From: Pseudomonas sp. MIACH
GTDB lineage: Bacteria; Pseudomonadota; Gammaproteobacteria; Pseudomonadales; Pseudomonadaceae
DNA length: 64,000 nucleotides
Direction: 5' to 3'
NCBI RefSeq assembly: GCF_001269925.1
Contig: NZ_LHVO01000058.1
Location: forward strand, 62,001-126,000
The notes under the pieces were generated by a model that searched no databases, was not told the origin of the DNA, and saw only the letters and a program-made list of their open reading frames with translations. Below are positions 16,186 to 25,825 of the stretch, one piece after another. Every line of letters begins with the position of its first letter. Position 1 is the stretch's first letter. The position numbers and the translations under genes are program-made.

Positions 16186-16389
16186 GGCAGGGCTCCAAAG
16201 GGCATCAATAAAAAGTCGTATCCGATGGGTCACAAGCTTGGCGAGCCGCCCTTTGTAGAACAAATGAATACATATGAAACGATCTTCAGCCCTTACCTAA
16301 ATGTTCCTTCACCTGGCTGAAAGGCCCGTGTTAGGTGGGTCGGGCAAGACTGCCGGGGTTTGCAATCCTGCTCCCTCGGAGGTTCACGC

Positions 16390-19300
16390 ATGCTCGGGCT
16401 GGTAAAGACCGCACTGCAAAAGCCGTACACGTTTATCGTGTTGGCCATATTCATCTGCATTATCGGGCCGATGGCGGCCCTGCGAACCCCCACCGACGTG
16501 TTCCCCGACATCGGCATCCCGGTGGTCGCCGTGGTCTGGCAGTACAACGGCCTGTCGCCGGACGCCATGGCCGGTCGGGTGATCTACACCTACGAACGCT
16601 CCCTGAGTACCACCGTCAACGACATCGAACATATCGAATCGCAATCCCTGCCCGGCATGGGCATCGTGAAGATCTTCTTCCAGCCCGGCGTCGACATCCG
16701 CACTGCCAACGCCCAAGTGACCGCCGTGTCACAGACCGTGCTCAAGCAGATGCCACCGGGCATCACACCGCCGCTGATCCTCAACTACAGCGCCTCCACG
16801 GTGCCGATCCTGCAAATGGCGTTCTCCAGCCCGACGCTTTCGGAAGCCAGGATCCGCGACCTGGTGCAGAACAATATCCGCCTGCCCCTCAGCGCCCTGC
16901 CCGGCCTGGCCATGCCCACGCCAATGGGCGGCAAACAGCGCCAGATCACCCTCGATCTCGACCCCCAGGCGCTGGCTGCCAAGGGCTTGTCGGCCCAGGA
17001 TGTGGGCAATGCCCTGGCGCTGCAGAACCAGATCATTCCGGTGGGCACCGCCAAACTCGGCCCCAACGAATACACGATCCTGCTCAACAACAGCCCCAAG
17101 GCCATCGATGAACTCAACGACCTGCCGATCAAGACCGTCGACGGCGCGCTGATCACCATCGGCCAGGTTGCCCATGTGCGCGACGGCTCGCCGCCGCAGA
17201 CCAACATCGTGCGCGTCGACGGCCATCGCGCGGTGCTGATGCCGGCGTTGAAAAACGGCAGTATTTCCACCCTGTCGATCATCGACGGTATCCGCCAGAT
17301 GCTGCCGCGCATCAACGAAACCCTGCCGCCGTCACTGAAAACCTCGTTGCTGGGCGACGCGTCGGTCTTCGTCAAGCAATCGGTGGGCAGCGTGGCCCAG
17401 GAAGGCATCATCGCCGCGCTGCTGACCAGCGCGATGATCCTGCTGTTCCTCGGCAGCTGGCGCTCCACGCTCATTATTGCGGCGTCGATTCCCCTGGCGG
17501 TGCTGTCGGCCATTGCGCTGCTGGCCGTCAGCGGGCAGACCCTCAACGTCATGACCCTCGGCGGGCTGGCGTTGGCGGTGGGGATCCTGGTGGACGACGC
17601 CACCGTGACCATCGAAAACATCAACTGGCACCTGGAGCAAGGCAAGGCGGTGAAGACCGCGATCCTCGACGGCGCCGCGCAAATTGTCGGCCCGGCGTTC
17701 GTCTCACTGCTGTGCATCTGCATCGTGTTCGTGCCGATGTTCCTGCTGCAAGGCATCGCCGGTTATCTGTTCCGGCCGATGGCGCTGGCGGTGATCTTTG
17801 CCATGGCCAGCTCGTTCATTCTCTCGCGCACCTTGGTGCCGACACTGGCGATGTTCCTGCTCAAGCCACATATGCCGGAGCCAGGTGCCGGACATCACCC
17901 TGAAGACGAATTCATCAACCACCATGAGGGTGAGCAGCACAAGAAACCGCGCAATGCCGCGCTGCAAGCCGTGCTGAATTTCCAGCAAGGTTTCGAGCGC
18001 CACTTCTCGAATATCCGCGACACCTACCATGGCTTGCTGACGTTGGCCCTGGGTCATCGCAAGCGCTTTATCGCGGGCTTTCTGGCCTGTGTGCTCGCCT
18101 CATTCCTGCTACTGCCCAGCCTTGGCCAGGACTTCTTCCCGGCCACGGATGCCGGTGCGCTGGCCCTGCACGTGCGCCTGCCGCTGGGCACGCGCATCGA
18201 AGAAAGCGCCGCCGCCTTCGACCGCATCGAAGCACGGATCCGTGAAGTGATCCCCGCCGAAGAACTGGACACCATCGTCGATAACATCGGCATCCCGCTC
18301 AGCGGCATCGACATGGCCTACAGCAGCAGCGGCACCATCGGCCCGCAGGATGGCGACATCCAGGTCAGCCTGAAAAAACACCACGCGCCCACCGCCAACT
18401 ACGTGAAAAAACTGCGTGAAGCACTGCCGCAAAGTTTCCCCGGCAGCCACTTCGCGTTCCTGCCGGCGGACATCAGCAGCCAGATCCTCAACTTCGGCGC
18501 GCCGGCGCCGCTGGACGTAAAAATCTCCGGGCGCAGCGATGAAGAAAACCGCGCCTACGCCGTCGAGTTGGAACGTCGCCTGCAACACGTGCCCGGCATC
18601 GCCGACCTGCGCATCCAGCAGTCCACCGGCTACCCGTCGCTGCAGGTGAATGTCGACCGCATGCGCGCCAACGGCCTGGGCATTACCGAGCGGGACGTGA
18701 CCAACAGCATGGTTGCCTCCCTCGCCGGCAGTTCGCAAACCGCGCCGACCTTCTGGCTCAACCCGGCCAACGGCGTGTCCTATTCCATCGTCGCCGCCAC
18801 CCCGCAATACCGCCTCGACAGCCTGCCGTCACTGGAAGCCCTGCCGGTGACCGGCGCCGATGGCCAGTCACAGATCCTCGGCGGCGTGGCAACCATCTCC
18901 CGCGTGCAAAGCCCGGCGGTGGTGACCCACTACAACATCGAACCGACCCTGGACCTGTACGCCAACGTGCAAGGCCGCGACCTCGGCGGCGTGGCCCGCG
19001 ACGTGCAAAAAGTGCTGGATGACACCGCGTCCCTGCGCCCCAAAGGCGCGGTGATCAGCCTGCATGGGCAAATCGATGCGCTGCATGAAGCCTTCAGCGG
19101 CCTGAGCCTCGGCCTGCTCGGCGCGGTGGTGCTGATCTACCTGCTGATCGTGGTCAACTTCCAGTCGTGGGCCGACCCGTTTGTGATCATTACGGCCTTG
19201 CCTGCGGCACTCGCAGGGATCGTGTGGATGCTGTTCCTCAGCGGCACCTCATTGTCGGTGCCGGCGCTCACCGGAGCCATCTTGTGCATGGGCGTCGCCA

Positions 19301-19611
19301 CGGCCAACTCGATCCTGGTGGTGAGCTTCTGCCGTGAGCGCCTGGCCGAACATGGTGATGCGTTGAAGGCCGCCATGGAGGCCGGTTACACGCGCTTCCG
19401 CCCGGTGTGCATGACTGCCCTGGCGATGATCATCGGCATGTTGCCCCTGGCGATTTCCGAAGAGCAGAACGCCCCGCTCGGGCGCGCCGTTATCGGCGGC
19501 TTGATCTTCGCCACCCTCGCCACGTTGTTGTTTGTTCCCGTGGTCTTCAGCCTGGTCCACGGTCGTCACCCTACTCGCGTAGTTGCAGGAGAAACCCCAC
19601 ATGTCGTCTGA
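16390..19611 (+). CDS. RND efflux transporter permease
   Basis: A 1073-residue RND pump subunit. It has TM1 at residues about 12-30, two large periplasmic loops, and TM2-6 and TM8-12 blocks. The paired proton-relay aspartates are in TM4 (GILVDDATVTIENI). Start ATG 16390 follows GGAGG. An unusual His/Glu-rich insert (PEPGAGHHPEDEFINHHEGE) lies in the cytoplasmic loop between TM6 and TM7. It is first in the order permease, adaptor, outer-membrane factor; most drug RND operons begin with the adaptor. The sequence is of the MdtB/multidrug or CzcA-related broad class; the substrate is not predictable. Confidence 0.94.
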   Translation: MLGLVKTALQKPYTFIVLAIFICIIGPMAALRTPTDVFPDIGIPVVAVVWQYNGLSPDAMAGRVIYTYERSLSTTVNDIEHIESQSLPGMGIVKIFFQPGVDIRTANAQVTAVSQTVLKQMPPGITPPLILNYSASTVPILQMAFSSPTLSEARIRDLVQNNIRLPLSALPGLAMPTPMGGKQRQITLDLDPQALAAKGLSAQDVGNALALQNQIIPVGTAKLGPNEYTILLNNSPKAIDELNDLPIKTVDGALITIGQVAHVRDGSPPQTNIVRVDGHRAVLMPALKNGSISTLSIIDGIRQMLPRINETLPPSLKTSLLGDASVFVKQSVGSVAQEGIIAALLTSAMILLFLGSWRSTLIIAASIPLAVLSAIALLAVSGQTLNVMTLGGLALAVGILVDDATVTIENINWHLEQGKAVKTAILDGAAQIVGPAFVSLLCICIVFVPMFLLQGIAGYLFRPMALAVIFAMASSFILSRTLVPTLAMFLLKPHMPEPGAGHHPEDEFINHHEGEQHKKPRNAALQAVLNFQQGFERHFSNIRDTYHGLLTLALGHRKRFIAGFLACVLASFLLLPSLGQDFFPATDAGALALHVRLPLGTRIEESAAAFDRIEARIREVIPAEELDTIVDNIGIPLSGIDMAYSSSGTIGPQDGDIQVSLKKHHAPTANYVKKLREALPQSFPGSHFAFLPADISSQILNFGAPAPLDVKISGRSDEENRAYAVELERRLQHVPGIADLRIQQSTGYPSLQVNVDRMRANGLGITERDVTNSMVASLAGSSQTAPTFWLNPANGVSYSIVAATPQYRLDSLPSLEALPVTGADGQSQILGGVATISRVQSPAVVTHYNIEPTLDLYANVQGRDLGGVARDVQKVLDDTASLRPKGAVISLHGQIDALHEAFSGLSLGLLGAVVLIYLLIVVNFQSWADPFVIITALPAALAGIVWMLFLSGTSLSVPALTGAILCMGVATANSILVVSFCRERLAEHGDALKAAMEAGYTRFRPVCMTALAMIIGMLPLAISEEQNAPLGRAVIGGLIFATLATLLFVPVVFSLVHGRHPTRVVAGETPHVV

Positions 19612-20770
19612 TCACAAACCCTCGCGCAAGCGTCTGATGCTCATGGGTGTCGGCGGCCTGACCCTGGCCGCCCTGTTGGTCGCCAACGGCTTGCATGCCC
19701 GCACGCTGCACGAACAATCGGTCACCGCCTGGACCGAGACCGCCGCCATCCCGCAAGTGATGGTGTTCCAGCCCAAGCAGAATGTGGCCGGCGACACCTT
19801 GCGCCTGCCGGCGCACCTGGAAGCCTGGAGCAAGGCTCCGATCCACGCCCGCGTCAGCGGCTATTTGAAGGACTGGAAAGTCGACATCGGCAGCCAGGTC
19901 AAGGCCGGGCAAGTCCTCGCCGAAATCGACAGCCCCGACCTCGACCAGCAACTGGCACAAACCCGTGCACGCCTGGTGCAGGAACAGGCCAATGCACGCT
20001 TGGCCGAAACCACCGCCACGCGCTGGCAAAACCTGTTGGCCAGCCATTCGGTCTCGCGCCAGGAGGCCGATGAAAAAACCTCCAACGCCGCTGCCGCAAA
20101 GGCCAACGCCGAGGCCGCCGCTGCCGACTATGCACGACTGTCCGCCCTGGAAAGCTACAAGACGCTGCGCGCACCGTTCGCCGGCACCATCACCGCGCGC
20201 AACACCGATATCGGCCAATTGATCAAGGCCGACACCGACAGCGATCCGGAACTGTTCAACATCGCCGACACCCACCAATTGCGCCTCTATGTGCCGGTGC
20301 CGCAGAACTACGCGGCGGTCATCCATCCCGGCCTTGAAGCCGAGCTGACCGTGCCCGAGCATCCCGGCAAGCACTTCAAGGCGCGCCTGATCGGTGATTC
20401 CACCGCCATCGACCGCCGCTCCGGCACCCTGCTCGCCCAGTTCGTCGCCGACAACCCCAACGGCGAATTGCTGCCCGGTGATTATGCCGAGGCTACCCTG
20501 CCGATTCCGGCCGATACCCATGGCGTGAGCATCCCGGCCAGCGCGCTGATCTTCCGCGCCCAGGGCACCCAGGTGGCGGTGTTGGATGGGCAGAACCATG
20601 TGCACCTGCAAGCCATCCATATCGGCCTCGACCTGGGCGAACGCCTGGTGATCGACCAAGGTTTGAAGCCCGCCGACCGCATCGTCGACAACCCGCCCGA
20701 TGCGTTGCGCGAAGGTGATCCCGTACAACTCGCCGATGCCTCCGGAGGTGCACATGCGCATAAGGCTTAA
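19601..20770 (+). CDS. RND efflux periplasmic adaptor (membrane fusion protein)
   Basis: 389 residues. Residues 17-36 are a signal or anchor segment. There is a biotinyl-lipoyl half-motif (APIHARVSGYLKDWKVDIGSQVKAGQVLAEIDSPDLDQQLAQ), a long coiled coil (about 115-185), the second lipoyl half (LRAPFAGTITARNTDIGQLI) and beta-barrel domains. It starts at ATG 19601 with AGGAG, 11 bp inside the permease gene, so the two are translationally coupled. It links the inner-membrane pump to the outer-membrane channel. Confidence 0.94.
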   Translation: MSSDHKPSRKRLMLMGVGGLTLAALLVANGLHARTLHEQSVTAWTETAAIPQVMVFQPKQNVAGDTLRLPAHLEAWSKAPIHARVSGYLKDWKVDIGSQVKAGQVLAEIDSPDLDQQLAQTRARLVQEQANARLAETTATRWQNLLASHSVSRQEADEKTSNAAAAKANAEAAAADYARLSALESYKTLRAPFAGTITARNTDIGQLIKADTDSDPELFNIADTHQLRLYVPVPQNYAAVIHPGLEAELTVPEHPGKHFKARLIGDSTAIDRRSGTLLAQFVADNPNGELLPGDYAEATLPIPADTHGVSIPASALIFRAQGTQVAVLDGQNHVHLQAIHIGLDLGERLVIDQGLKPADRIVDNPPDALREGDPVQLADASGGAHAHKA

Positions 20771-22172
20771 ACCGCTCGCCGCGTTGATGCTGCTGACCTT
20801 ACAAGGCTGCTCGATGGCCCCGACCTACAAGGTCCCGGCGATTGACCTGCCGGCCAACTACCGCGAACAGACCAGCGACGGCCCCTGGCACAGCGCGCAG
20901 CCGTCCGACCAACTGGCCCCCGAATGGTGGACGCTCTACAACGACACGCGCCTGAATGACCTGCAGCAGCAACTGCTCAAGGCCAACCCGGACTTGGCGG
21001 CGGCGCTGGCGCACTTCGATGCGTCCCAAGCCTATGCCAGTCAGCTACATGCCGGGCTGTTCCCGCAGATCACCGCCAGCGCACAACCGTTGCGCCAGCG
21101 CCAATCTGACTCGCGGCCGCTGCGGGGGAATACGCAACCGTCGGTGTACAACAGCAACACCGCCGGTTTTTCGTTGAGTTACGACCTGGACCTGTGGGGC
21201 AAAATTCGCAATCAGGTCGCGGCCGGTGACGCCCAGGCGCAAGCGTCCGGGGATGACCTGGCGGTAGCGCGCCTGAGTTTGCAGCGTCAGTTGGCGACCT
21301 TGTACGTGCAGCTCAATGGGCTGGATGCGCAGAGCCGGATTCTTACTGGCTCGCTGGAGGATTTCAGCCAGGCACTGCAACTGACCCGCAGTCGCTACGA
21401 GGGCCAGATAGCCTCGGAGCTGGACCTGACCCGTGCGCAAAATCAATTGGCGCAGGCCAAGGCGCAATTGGACGAGGTACGCGGCCAACGCAACCTCACC
21501 GAGCACGCCATCGGTGAATTGGTAGGTGTGGCAGCCAGCGACTTCACGCTGCCGCCCGGCCAGCAACTGATCGCCCTGCCGGGAATTCCGTCGCAATTGC
21601 CAAGCCACCTGCTGCAACGTCGCCCGGATATTGCGGCGGCAGAGCGCAGGGTGTTTGCGGCCAACGCGAATATCGGCGTAGCCAAGGCGGCATGGTATCC
21701 GGACTTCAGCTTGACCGGGTTGATTGGCGGACAGACGCAGGGCGTTGGCAACCTGCTGTCGGCGGGTAATCGGTATTGGGCGCTGGGGCCGTTGGTGAAT
21801 GTGCCGATCTTTGATGGCGGGCGCCTGAGCGCCAATGAACGCCAGGCCAAGGCCGAGTTTGAAGAAGCGTCCGCGCAGTACCGCAGCCGGGTGCTGAAGG
21901 CCGTGCGCGAGGTGGAAGATAACCTCGCGCAACTGCGGGATTTGCAGCAGCAAGCGCAGGATGAGCAAGCGGCGGCGGACGCGGCGCAACACACGCAATC
22001 GCTGGCGATGAACAGCTATCAAGCGGGTGCGGTGAGTTACCTGGATGTGGTGACAGCGCAGACGGCGGCGTTGCAAGCGCAGCGGACATTGCAGGCGGTG
22101 CAGACCCGGCAGTTGCAGGCCAGTGTAGGACTCATGACCGCACTCGGCGGCGGCTGGCAACCTGGCGCCTGA
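20754..22172 (+). CDS. RND efflux outer-membrane lipoprotein channel (NodT/OprM family)
   Basis: 472 residues starting at ATG 20754 after GGAGG, overlapping the adaptor gene by 17 bp. Lipobox Leu-Gln-Gly-Cys at about residue 19 (MLLTLQGCSMAPTYKVP). Two outer-membrane factor repeats follow: EWWTLYNDTRLNDLQQQLLKANPDL starts the first, and LPSHLLQRRPDIAAAERRVFAANANIGVAKAAWYPDFSLTG the second, ending in the SYLDVVTAQTAALQAQRTL helix. It trimerises as the exit duct of the pump. Last gene of the operon; REPs follow. Confidence 0.95.
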   Translation: MRIRLKPLAALMLLTLQGCSMAPTYKVPAIDLPANYREQTSDGPWHSAQPSDQLAPEWWTLYNDTRLNDLQQQLLKANPDLAAALAHFDASQAYASQLHAGLFPQITASAQPLRQRQSDSRPLRGNTQPSVYNSNTAGFSLSYDLDLWGKIRNQVAAGDAQAQASGDDLAVARLSLQRQLATLYVQLNGLDAQSRILTGSLEDFSQALQLTRSRYEGQIASELDLTRAQNQLAQAKAQLDEVRGQRNLTEHAIGELVGVAASDFTLPPGQQLIALPGIPSQLPSHLLQRRPDIAAAERRVFAANANIGVAKAAWYPDFSLTGLIGGQTQGVGNLLSAGNRYWALGPLVNVPIFDGGRLSANERQAKAEFEEASAQYRSRVLKAVREVEDNLAQLRDLQQQAQDEQAAADAAQHTQSLAMNSYQAGAVSYLDVVTAQTAALQAQRTLQAVQTRQLQASVGLMTALGGGWQPGA

Positions 22173-22210
22173 CATCACCTCCAGGCACAGTTCAAGCTAA
22201 ATCCAGGAGA

Positions 22211-22290
22211 GAGCTTGCCCCCGATAGCGGTGGAACAGCCAGTTTATCCGTAGCTGAGCCACCGCAATCGGGAGCAAGCCCCCTCCCACA
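22211..22290. repeat. REPIN with truncated left arm
   Basis: GAGCTTGCCCCCGATAGCGGTGG on the left and its inverted counterpart ending GAGCAAGCCCCCTCCCACA on the right, about 80 bp in all; the left TGTGGGAGG end is missing. Same family as the elements at 22931, 34009 and 50639. Confidence 0.8.
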
Positions 22291-22335
22291 CTAGCCCCGC
22301 GTCAGACACACAATGTATGAACACCGCTGAGCCAA

Positions 22336-22366
22336 TGTGGGAGGGGGCTTGCCCCCGATCGCGGCC
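22336..22366. repeat. Single REP upstream of the RAYT gene
   Basis: Starts TGTGGGAGGGGGCTTGCC and continues to CGATCGCGGCC, 88 bp upstream of the RAYT start. It is the consensus REP end and core as a single copy, with an internal GGGGGC-TT-GCCCCC hairpin. Confidence 0.8.
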
Positions 22367-22453
22367 GTCCAGACACATCCAGCCAAAAGCCCGCCCATCA
22401 ACCTCTTGCTCTCCAATCTAGCCTCTCTAAGCACATCTAGAGAGGGCCAGGGA

Positions 22454-22912
22454 ATGGCAGATTTACCCGCTTCACACCGCCTGCGCATCGGTCGATTCAG
22501 CGACCCCAACCGCATCTACCTCATCACCACCAACACCCACGAACGCATACCGATATTCGACAATTTCCAGCTCGCTCGCCTGGTGGTCTGGCAATTTCGG
22601 TTGGCCCAGTACCAAGGGCTGGCCAACTCGCTGGCGTGGGTCATCATGCCGGACCATTTCCATTGGCTGCTTGAACTGAAAAAAGGCTCGCTGGCGGACT
22701 TGATGTGCCAGGTGAAGTCAAAAAGCACCAGGACCGTCAATGCTGTGAGTGGCCGCAAGGGGCGGCTTTGGCAAGAAAGCTTTCATGACCGCGCACTGCG
22801 CAAGGAAGATGACTTGGTGAAAATGGCCCGGTATGTGGTGGCTAATCCATTGCGGGCGGGCTTGGTCGAGCGGATTGGCGACTACCCACTGTGGGATGCC
22901 ATCTGGGTTTAA
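22454..22912 (+). mobile_element. REP-associated tyrosine transposase (RAYT, Y1/IS200-like)
   Basis: 152 residues starting at ATG 22454 with AGAGGG upstream. The HUH nuclease signature is MPDHFHWLLELKKGSLADLM (His68, His70), and the catalytic tyrosine is Tyr127 in MARYVVANPLRAGLV, both as in the RAYT (TnpA-REP) family. RAYTs cleave single-stranded REP DNA and are single-copy genes kept in place by selection, not classical mobile IS. REPs of the TGTGGGAGGGGGC type lie on both sides (22211-22366 and 22931-23019), and four more copies lie elsewhere in the window, so it is probably the enzyme for this family. All key residues are intact. Confidence 0.93.
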
Positions 22913-22930
22913 CGTCAAACACAGTTCAAA

Positions 22931-23019
22931 TGTGGGAGGGGGCTTGCTCCCGATTGCGGTAGGTCAGTCAGCTTATCTGTAACTGATACACCGCTATCGG
23001 GAGCAAGCCCCCTCCCACA
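22931..23019. repeat. REPIN (complete, 89 bp)
   Basis: TGTGGGAGGGGGCTTGCTCC at the left end, its inverted counterpart at the right end, and about 35 bp of unique core. It starts 18 bp after the RAYT stop and is followed by TTTTTT, so it may also terminate the RAYT and the opposite amidase gene. Confidence 0.9.
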
Positions 23020-23034
23020 TTTTTTACCCGCATT

Positions 23035-24318
23035 TCAAGCCGCGAGTTTGCCGCTGGCGATGGCTGCCGATGCAGCCACCATGGCGCGCAGCAAGACCGC
23101 ACACCCCGCCGCCAGATCATCCGGTGCGGCATTCTCGATCTCGTTATGGCTGATCCCCCCCTCACACGGCACAAAGATCATCCCCGCAGGCCCCAACTCG
23201 GCGACGAAAATCGCGTCGTGCCCTGCCCCACTGACGATGTCCATGTTCGACAAGCCCAGCCCATTTGCCGCATCTCGCACGGCGTCGACGCAGCCTTTGT
23301 CGAAGTACAGCGGCGGGAAGTCAGCCGTGGGCTCCATTTCAAAACTCAGCCCATGCTTGGCACAGGTCTCGTCGATTACCTTGCGCACCTCGGCAATCAT
23401 CGAATCCAACCGCGCCGGTTCCAAGTGACGAAAGTCCAAGGTCATGCGCACTTCGCCAGGAATGACGTTGCGTGAACCGGGATACGCCTGCAGGCAACCG
23501 ACGGTCCCGCAAGCGTGCGGCTGATGCCCCAGCGCCGCCGCATTGACCGCAGCCACCACCGCTGCCGCGCCGACCAGGGCGTCCTTGCGCAGGTGCATCG
23601 GCGTCGGCCCCGCATGCGCTTCAACGCCTCGTAGTTTCAGGTCGAACCACTTTTGCCCGAGGGCGCCGAGCACCACGCCGATGGTCTTCTTCTCGTCCTC
23701 CAGAATCGGCCCTTGTTCGATATGCGCTTCGAAATACGCACCGACCTTGTGCCCACTCTCAGGACGGGTTCCCGCGTAGCCAATCGCATTCAGCGCATCA
23801 CCCACGCTGACGCCGTCCGCATCAACCTTGGCCAAGGTATCGGCCAGGGTAAATTTCTCGGCAAATACCCCCGAGCCCATCATGCACGGCGGGAAGCGCG
23901 AGCCTTCCTCGTTGGTCCACACCACCACTTCCAAGGGCGCCTCGGTTTCGATCTTGAGGTCATTGAGCGTACGCAGCACTTCCACCCCCGCCAGCACACC
24001 GAAGCAACCATCGAACTTGCCGCCCGTAGGCTGAGTGTCGATATGGCTGCCGGTCATCACCGGCGGCAGGTTGGGATTACGACCGGGACGGCGCGCGAAG
24101 ATATTGCCGATGCCGTCGACGGTCACGGTGCAACCGGCGTCTTCGCACCACTGCACAAACAGGTCGCGGGCCTTGCGGTCGAGATCGGTGAGGGCCAGGC
24201 GGCACACGCCGCCCTTGGGAGTGGCACCGAGTTTGGCCAGGTCCATCAGCGACTGCCACAAGCGGTCGCGGTTGATGTGCTGGTGGGTCGATTGCAGAAC
24301 GTCGAGGGCAGCGTTCAT
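23035..24318 (-). CDS. Zn-dependent N-carbamoyl amidohydrolase (beta-ureidopropionase type)
   Basis: 427 residues from ATG 24318 (GAGGAGATCCCC upstream). M20 peptidase-like fold of the allantoate amidohydrolase / N-carbamoyl-amino-acid hydrolase family: metal-binding blocks GSHIDTQPTGGKFDGCFGVLAG, VVWTNEEGSRF and AHIEQGPILEDE, plus GAGHDAIFVAELGPAGMIFVPCEGGISHNEIE at the end. In this cluster the expected reaction is N-carbamoyl-beta-alanine to beta-alanine, CO2 and ammonia, the last step of uracil breakdown. It forms a minus-strand pair with the NCS1 permease (26-bp gap) and is divergent from the other pathway genes. Confidence 0.92.
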   Translation of the reverse strand: MNAALDVLQSTHQHINRDRLWQSLMDLAKLGATPKGGVCRLALTDLDRKARDLFVQWCEDAGCTVTVDGIGNIFARRPGRNPNLPPVMTGSHIDTQPTGGKFDGCFGVLAGVEVLRTLNDLKIETEAPLEVVVWTNEEGSRFPPCMMGSGVFAEKFTLADTLAKVDADGVSVGDALNAIGYAGTRPESGHKVGAYFEAHIEQGPILEDEKKTIGVVLGALGQKWFDLKLRGVEAHAGPTPMHLRKDALVGAAAVVAAVNAAALGHQPHACGTVGCLQAYPGSRNVIPGEVRMTLDFRHLEPARLDSMIAEVRKVIDETCAKHGLSFEMEPTADFPPLYFDKGCVDAVRDAANGLGLSNMDIVSGAGHDAIFVAELGPAGMIFVPCEGGISHNEIENAAPDDLAAGCAVLLRAMVAASAAIASGKLAA

Positions 24319-24343
24319 GGGGATCTCCTCAGGCTTGTATTTC

Positions 24344-25825
24344 TTATGAATTGACAACGACCGGGCTGGCTCCGCGCCTGGCATTCAGGCCGTAATACAA
24401 CAACCCGCCCAAGGCGGAGCCGGTAAACCAGCCGTAGCTGTAGAACCAGCTGAACGCATCACTGCCCAACGACAGCAACGTCAACACCACCGGCACGCCA
24501 AAGGCGATAAAGCCGCTCCAGTTCCACGCCGGGTACACGTCATCGCGGTACAAACCGGCCAGGTCCAGTTGCTGTTTGCGGGTGATGAAGTAGTCCACCA
24601 CCATGATCCCGGCGATCGGGCCCAGCAGGCTTGAGTAGCCCAGCAACCAGTTGGAATAGACCGTTTCCAGGCTCACATCCGAGACGATCAGCCCGAGTTT
24701 TTTCAGCAGCTCATGGCCCATCAACGCCAGCCCGACCAGGCCGGTGAGGATCACCGCCGTGGTGCGGTTGATCAGCTTGGGCGCGATGTTCTGGAAGTCA
24801 TTGGTGGGCGAGACGATGTTCGCAGCGGTGTTGGTGGACAAGGTCGCGACGATGATCAGTGCCATGGCCACGGCCACCCACACTGGGCTCTGGATATGCC
24901 CGATCAGGGTCACGGGATCAGACACGCTGACGCCCACCAGTTTCACCGAGGCGGCGGTCATGATCACGCCGAGGGCGGCGAACAGGAACATGGTCAGTGG
25001 CAGGCCGAAAATCTGCCCGAGGATCTGGTCCTTCTGGCTTTTGGCGTAGCGGCTGAAGTCGGGAATATTCAGCGACAAGGTGGCCCAGAAGCCCACCATC
25101 GCAGTCAGGCCGGCCATGAAGTAACCGGTAAGGCTCGCGCCCTCGGGACGCTTGGGCGGGATCGCCATCAGTTCGCTGAGCGACACATTCGGCATCGCCC
25201 ACACCAGCAGGCCAATGCCCACCGCCACCAGCAAAGGCGCCGACAGGGTTTCCAGGCGCTTGATCGACTCGGCGCCCCGCAGCACCACCCACAAATTCAG
25301 GCACCAGAAAATCATGAAGCCGATCACTTCACCGGTGCCGCCGAGGGACTTCCATCCCTCGAAAATCGAGCCCAGGAACAGGTGAATCGCCAGCCCGCCA
25401 AACATCGTCTGGATCCCGAACCAGCCGCACGCCACCAGCGCGCGGATCAAACACGGCACGTTGGAGCCGAGGATGCCGAAGGACGAACGCAGCAACACCG
25501 GAAACGGAATGCCGTACTTGGTGCCGGGGAAGGCGTTGAGGGTCAGCGGGATCAGCACCACGATATTGGCGAGCAAAATCGCCATCAGCGCCTCCCCCAC
25601 CGACAACCCGAAATACGCGGTGAGCACACCGCCCAGGGTGTAGGTCGGCACGCAGATCGACATGCCGACCCACAGCGCGGTGATGTGCCACTTGTTCCAG
25701 GTGCGTTCGTGCACCTTGGTCGGTGCCATGTCGTGGTTGTAGCGAGGACTGTCGAGGACGTCGGGGCCGGCGTCGAGTTCGTACAGGCCGTTGCGCTCAA
25801 TGACTTGCGATCTGTTCTGTTGCAT
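24344..25825 (-). CDS. NCS1-family nucleobase permease
   Basis: 493 residues with about 12 membrane segments. NCS1 (uracil/allantoin/cytosine permease) features: the N-terminal cytoplasmic segment LDSPRYNHDMAPTKVHERTWNKW, the TM1 region LWVGMSICVPTYTLGG, and the TM3 GxxIPVLxRxSFGxxG-like stretch FPVLLRSSFGILGSNVP. The cluster points to uracil, dihydropyrimidine or hydantoin uptake. It is first gene of the minus-strand unit and shares a 591-bp divergent region with the dihydropyrimidinase gene. Confidence 0.93.
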   Translation of the reverse strand: MQQNRSQVIERNGLYELDAGPDVLDSPRYNHDMAPTKVHERTWNKWHITALWVGMSICVPTYTLGGVLTAYFGLSVGEALMAILLANIVVLIPLTLNAFPGTKYGIPFPVLLRSSFGILGSNVPCLIRALVACGWFGIQTMFGGLAIHLFLGSIFEGWKSLGGTGEVIGFMIFWCLNLWVVLRGAESIKRLETLSAPLLVAVGIGLLVWAMPNVSLSELMAIPPKRPEGASLTGYFMAGLTAMVGFWATLSLNIPDFSRYAKSQKDQILGQIFGLPLTMFLFAALGVIMTAASVKLVGVSVSDPVTLIGHIQSPVWVAVAMALIIVATLSTNTAANIVSPTNDFQNIAPKLINRTTAVILTGLVGLALMGHELLKKLGLIVSDVSLETVYSNWLLGYSSLLGPIAGIMVVDYFITRKQQLDLAGLYRDDVYPAWNWSGFIAFGVPVVLTLLSLGSDAFSWFYSYGWFTGSALGGLLYYGLNARRGASPVVVNS

